This document shows positions 59,754 to 64,000 of a DNA stretch of 64,000 nt, one piece after another. Below the pieces are notes generated by a model. It did no database searches, had not been told where the DNA came from, and was given only the letters and a program-made list of their open reading frames with translations. Position 1 is the stretch's first letter, and the number at the start of each line of letters is the position of its first letter. The stretch comes from Marinobacter pelagius (GTDB lineage: Bacteria; Pseudomonadota; Gammaproteobacteria; Pseudomonadales; Oleiphilaceae). The stretch covers positions 1-64,000 of the forward strand of contig NZ_QNRO01000013.1 of the NCBI RefSeq assembly GCF_003315345.1, in the 5' to 3' direction. The position numbers were made by a program, and so were the translations under genes.

Positions 59754-60062
59754 ATGAGAAACAACAAAACCCTGTTCGGTGTACTGGCCCTGACGGCCGC
59801 CCTGTCGTTGGCACCGGCCAGCGGTGTCCTGGCTGAAGAACTTCGAACTCCGGTAGGCAGCCAGGCCGACCGCAACCAGGGAAACTATCCGAAAACGGGG
59901 CTGTCCCAGTCCTCGGTTCGAGCAAAGTGGGGCAACCCGCTGGAAGTTCGTGGCCCCGTTGGCGAGCCTCCCATTACGCGGTGGCATTACCAGGATTTCG
60001 TCGTCTATTTCGAAAAGGATCTCGTGCTTCATACGGTACTGAAACGCCAGACCGGACGATAA
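59754..60062 (+). CDS. Small periplasmic protein, SmpA/OmlA-like fold suggested
   Basis: 102 residues. A signal peptide is cleaved after VLA (~27). The mature part has PKTGLSQSSVRAKWGNP, then WHYQDFVVYFEKDLVLHTVL, a pattern like the BamE/SmpA fold (V...G.P...W.Y...V.F). No lipobox is present. AGGAG-like bases (TGGAGAG) precede the ATG. It stands alone between lolC and aguA. Function unknown. Confidence 0.75.
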   Translation: MRNNKTLFGVLALTAALSLAPASGVLAEELRTPVGSQADRNQGNYPKTGLSQSSVRAKWGNPLEVRGPVGEPPITRWHYQDFVVYFEKDLVLHTVLKRQTGR

Positions 60063-60165
60063 CAAAAATACACCGCCAACCGGCCGGTTTTCACGGCGAC
60101 TGTCCTGACGCCGGGCCGGTCCTTGGTTAGAATGGCGGCTTTTGCGAGTTAAGGTAGCTTCAACA

Positions 60166-61218
60166 GTGACTTCAAGACGCGTGTTGCCCGCCGAGTGGGC
60201 ACCTCAAAGTGCCGTAATGCTGACCTGGCCCCACCCCGGTACTGATTGGGCTGCCCGCCTCGAAGAGGTGGAGCCCGTCTTTGAGGCCATTGCCCGGGCG
60301 GTGCTGCGCTTCGAGCATCTGGTCATCAGTTGCGAACATGTTTTCCGCCTCCAGGAACTGGGCGACAACCTTAACCGGTACGCGGAGGAAAACCGTCTGC
60401 CCGGCCGGGTCGTCACCGTTCCGGCGCCAGCCAACGACACCTGGGCCCGGGACCACGGCCCAATCACGGTTCAGGCGGAAGAAGGTCCTGAGCTGCTCGA
60501 CTTCCGCTTCAATGCCTGGGGTGGCAAATTTCCCTGGGAAAAGGATGATGCCCTGAACCGGCACCTGGCCAATGCCGGTGTGTTTGGCACATCACCACTC
60601 AAGCCGGTGGATTTCGTGCTTGAGGGTGGCTCCATCGAATCGGATGGCCAGGGCACGATCCTGACAACCAGCGAGTGCCTGCTCACACCGAGTCGCAACC
60701 CGAGCCTCGATCGCACCGCCATTGAACACCTGTTGACCGAAATTCTTGGCAGCGACCGGGTACTCTGGCTGAATCATGGCTACCTGGCCGGCGATGACAC
60801 CGACAGTCATATCGATACCCTGGCCCGCTTCTGCGCTCCCGACCACATCTGCTACGTGACCTGCCCGGATGTTTCGGACGAGCACTACAGCGCCCTGGCA
60901 GCCATGGAGGAGGAGCTGCGGGAATTCCGGCAGGAAAATGGCCAACCCTACCGGCTCACTGCCCTGCCCTGGCCCGACCCGGTTTACGACGAGGATGGCG
61001 AGCGCCTGCCGGCCACCTACGCAAATTTCCTGATCATCAACGGTGCGGTTTTGCTGCCAGTATACGGGGTTACCCAGGACGACGAGGCCATCAAGATCAT
61101 GCAGGGCATTTTTCCGGACCGGGAAATCATCCCCATTGACTGCCGGCCACTGGTTTACCAGCACGGCAGTCTGCATTGCGTCACCATGCAAATCCCCGCA
61201 GGAGTGGTTAATACATGA
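60166..61218 (+). CDS. aguA: Agmatine deiminase
   Basis: About 350 residues. Guanidine-group-modifying enzyme motifs are WPHPGTDWAARL, WARDHGPITV, LEGGSIESDGQGTIL and the nucleophilic Cys in HGSLHCVTMQIP. It hydrolyses agmatine to N-carbamoylputrescine and ammonia. The GTG at 60166 gives the family N-terminus (TSRRVLPAEWAPQ); a TTG at 60142 is also open. It overlaps aguB by 4 bp. Confidence 0.93.
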   Translation: MTSRRVLPAEWAPQSAVMLTWPHPGTDWAARLEEVEPVFEAIARAVLRFEHLVISCEHVFRLQELGDNLNRYAEENRLPGRVVTVPAPANDTWARDHGPITVQAEEGPELLDFRFNAWGGKFPWEKDDALNRHLANAGVFGTSPLKPVDFVLEGGSIESDGQGTILTTSECLLTPSRNPSLDRTAIEHLLTEILGSDRVLWLNHGYLAGDDTDSHIDTLARFCAPDHICYVTCPDVSDEHYSALAAMEEELREFRQENGQPYRLTALPWPDPVYDEDGERLPATYANFLIINGAVLLPVYGVTQDDEAIKIMQGIFPDREIIPIDCRPLVYQHGSLHCVTMQIPAGVVNT

Positions 61219-62138
61219 GCAAGGCCCGCGACAGTCACGAACTTCGCATCGCAGCAATCCAGCAAGCCTGCAGTGAGGACAAGGCGGCCAGCCTGGCCAC
61301 CAGCGAAAAACTGATTCGTGAAGCGGCAAGCCAGGGCGCAGAGCTGATTGTCCTGCAGGAACTCCACGCCACCCTGTATTTCTGTCAGACCGAAGATACC
61401 TCGGTGTTCGAACTCGCCGAGCCGATCCCCGGGCCAACCAGCGACCGATTGTCCGCACTGGCGCGGGAGCTGGGCGTGGTCGTCGTGGGTTCGATTTTCG
61501 AGCGGCGCATGAACGGCGTTTACCACAACACTGCCGTGGTGTTCGAACGGGATGGCGAGATTGCCGGGATCTACCGGAAGATGCACATTCCCGATGATCC
61601 GGGCTTCTACGAGAAATTCTATTTCACCCCCGGTGATGCCCAGTTCAACGACGGCCGCAATGGCTTCACGCCCATCGACACATCGGTCGGCAGGCTCGGC
61701 GTGCTGGTGTGCTGGGATCAGTGGTACCCCGAGGCTGCCCGCCTCATGGCCCTCGCCGGCGCCGAGATCCTGATCTACCCCACCGCCATCGGCTGGGATG
61801 TCACCGACGATCCGGACGAGCAGGCCCGCCAGCTGGAAGCCTGGGTGACAGTCCAACGCGGGCACGCCGTCGCCAACAACCTTCCGGTAGTGGCACCGAA
61901 CCGGGTGGGCACCGAACCTGACCCTTCCGGTCAGTCCGATGGCATCCGCTTCTGGGGTAACAGCTTTATCTGCGGGCCCCAGGGAGAATTCCTCGCCCGC
62001 GCCGATGACGACAACGAATGCATACTCTCTGTCACTCTCGACCGAACCCGCACTGAATCGGTTCGACGGATCTGGCCGTATCTCAGGGACCGTCGTATCG
62101 ATGCCTATGGCGACATTCTGAAGCGGGTGAGGGACTGA
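61215..62138 (+). CDS. aguB: N-carbamoylputrescine amidase
   Basis: 307 residues of the nitrilase superfamily. The Glu-Lys-Cys triad lies in LIVLQELHATLYF, YRKMHIPDDPGFYEKFYF and LVCWDQWYPEAAR. It releases putrescine, CO2 and ammonia. Its start overlaps aguA (ATGA), so both steps of agmatine breakdown are co-translated. Confidence 0.96.
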   Translation: MSKARDSHELRIAAIQQACSEDKAASLATSEKLIREAASQGAELIVLQELHATLYFCQTEDTSVFELAEPIPGPTSDRLSALARELGVVVVGSIFERRMNGVYHNTAVVFERDGEIAGIYRKMHIPDDPGFYEKFYFTPGDAQFNDGRNGFTPIDTSVGRLGVLVCWDQWYPEAARLMALAGAEILIYPTAIGWDVTDDPDEQARQLEAWVTVQRGHAVANNLPVVAPNRVGTEPDPSGQSDGIRFWGNSFICGPQGEFLARADDDNECILSVTLDRTRTESVRRIWPYLRDRRIDAYGDILKRVRD

Positions 62139-62145
62139 GGACCGG

Positions 62146-63057
62146 ATGAAAAAACTGGTAGACAGCGTTGTTGATGAACTGAACAGCATTCTCCTGGGCA
62201 AGGACCGGCAAGTACGCCTTGCCCTGTGCGGCCTGCTGGCCCGGGGCCATCTGCTGATCGAAGACATTCCCGGCATGGGCAAAACCACCCTGTCCCATGC
62301 CCTGGCGAAGGTGATGGGGCTGAGTTACCAGCGCATCCAGTTCACCAACGATCTGTTGCCCGCCGATGTACTCGGCTACTCCATGTATGACAAGGCCGCG
62401 GGCACCCTGGTCTTCCATCCCGGCCCCATCTTCGCCCAGGTGGTCCTGGCGGATGAGATCAACCGGGCCTCCCCGAGAACCCAGAGTGCCCTGCTCGAAG
62501 CCATGGAAGAACGGCAGGTATCCATCGAGGGCGAGACCCGCCCGCTGCCGGAGCCGTTCTTCGTGATTGCCACCCAGAACCCCATCGAACAGGGCGGCAC
62601 GTTTCCGCTGCCCGAATCCCAACTGGACCGGTTCCTGATGCGTCTGAGACTAGGCTATCCGGACCCGCGCGCCGAGCGGGAGCTGCTCGAGGGCGAGGAC
62701 CGTCGCGCCATGACGGAGCGACTGGGCACCCTGCTCTCTGCCGAGAACCTCCGGACCCTGCAGGACGGCGTCGCCCGGGTCACCGCCAGCCCGGCGCTGC
62801 TGGATTACGTGCAACGGCTTCTGGAGCAGAGCCGGCGCATGCCGGGCCTGCTCTACGGCCTTTCACCCCGGGCTGGCCTTGGCCTGCTCCGGGCATCCAA
62901 GGCCTGGGCGATGATGGAGGGGCGCCACCATGTCCTGCCCGACGATATCCAGGCCGTCTTCCCGGCCGTCGCGGAGCACCGGCTCGAGCAAGGCGAATCA
63001 GGCAAGAGCGCCGAGCGGGTCCGGCAATTGCTGGCGACGGTCTCGGTACTTGAATAA
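62146..63057 (+). CDS. MoxR-family AAA+ ATPase
   Basis: 303 residues. Walker A is EDIPGMGKTTL, Walker B VVLADEINRASPRTQ, a sensor region has ATQNPIEQGGTFPLPESQLDRF, and a C-terminal helical lid follows. MoxR proteins act with von Willebrand or DUF58 partners in assembly or stress roles. Here the next gene is trxB, so no partner is adjacent. It lies 7 bp after aguB, so read-through is likely. Confidence 0.93.
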   Translation: MKKLVDSVVDELNSILLGKDRQVRLALCGLLARGHLLIEDIPGMGKTTLSHALAKVMGLSYQRIQFTNDLLPADVLGYSMYDKAAGTLVFHPGPIFAQVVLADEINRASPRTQSALLEAMEERQVSIEGETRPLPEPFFVIATQNPIEQGGTFPLPESQLDRFLMRLRLGYPDPRAERELLEGEDRRAMTERLGTLLSAENLRTLQDGVARVTASPALLDYVQRLLEQSRRMPGLLYGLSPRAGLGLLRASKAWAMMEGRHHVLPDDIQAVFPAVAEHRLEQGESGKSAERVRQLLATVSVLE

Positions 63058-63099
63058 AAACCGTCTGACCTCATAGTATTCATTTTCAAACATCAGTGA

Positions 63100-64000
<901 letters not shown>

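Overview
The window reads as a chromosomal segment of a marine gammaproteobacterium of the Marinobacter type. This is inferred from overall GC richness, from Pseudomonas-like gene order in several blocks (aspS-yebC-ruvCAB-ybgC-tolQRAB-pal-cpoB-tRNA-Lys; nadA-M48 peptidase-TusA-like-PerM-bcp-dapA-bamC-purC; guaB-guaA-tadA-xseA; comEC-exbBD-lpxK-kdsB-murB), and from accessory genes. No species can be fixed from the sequence alone. Most of the window is dense housekeeping DNA with overlapping genes. No CRISPR array, prophage or complete insertion sequence is visible.

Layout. 1-5 kb: an unusual accessory cluster. A minus-strand run (zinc-less MDR dehydrogenase, degenerate PTPS/QueD-like protein, glycosyltransferase-methyltransferase fusion, start of a flippase-like membrane protein) faces a divergent CDP-alcohol phosphotransferase and a YceI protein. 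The membrane protein gene is cut off at the left edge by unrelated sequence. 5-8 kb: EamA permease, tRNA-Val, small unknown protein, RluA-type pseudouridine synthase. 7.4-11 kb: TRAP transporter dctPQM followed by a MarR-like regulator. 11-13.2 kb: UDP-glucuronate epimerase-like gene and an outer-membrane protein. 13.2-21 kb: purC, bamC, dapA, bcp, perM, a TusA-like gene, a BepA-like peptidase, nadA and two identical tRNA-Lys genes. 21-31.5 kb: the Tol-Pal operon, ruvABC, yebC and aspS, all on the minus strand. A 111-bp palindromic mobile-like repeat sits in the aspS leader.

31.8-40.6 kb: fabR, a HIT protein, ugd, galE, tadA, guaA, guaB and xseA, with a REP-like hairpin between guaA and tadA. 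40.7-48 kb: prpE, a cold-shock gene with a long leader, leuA divergent from an Lrp-family regulator, a TetR regulator and proS. 48-57 kb: one envelope operon on the minus strand (comEC, exbB, exbD, msbA, lpxK, a Trm112-like gene, kdsB, a low-molecular-weight phosphatase, murB). 57-59.5 kb: a DUF2062 gene and lolD with a single LolC/E-type permease. 59.7-64 kb: a small periplasmic protein, aguA-aguB (agmatine to putrescine), a MoxR ATPase with no visible partner, and trxB, which runs off the right edge.

How it fits together: a large share of the genes build or maintain the envelope. They cover LPS (kdsB, lpxK, msbA, galE, ugd, the epimerase), peptidoglycan (murB, dapA), lipoprotein and outer-membrane protein traffic (lolCD, bamC, BepA), and energised envelope constriction (Tol-Pal, ExbBD). 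The most likely place for an undescribed pathway is the first 5 kb. Its gene types suggest a modified, glycosylated or lipid-linked small molecule, but the product cannot be named from sequence.
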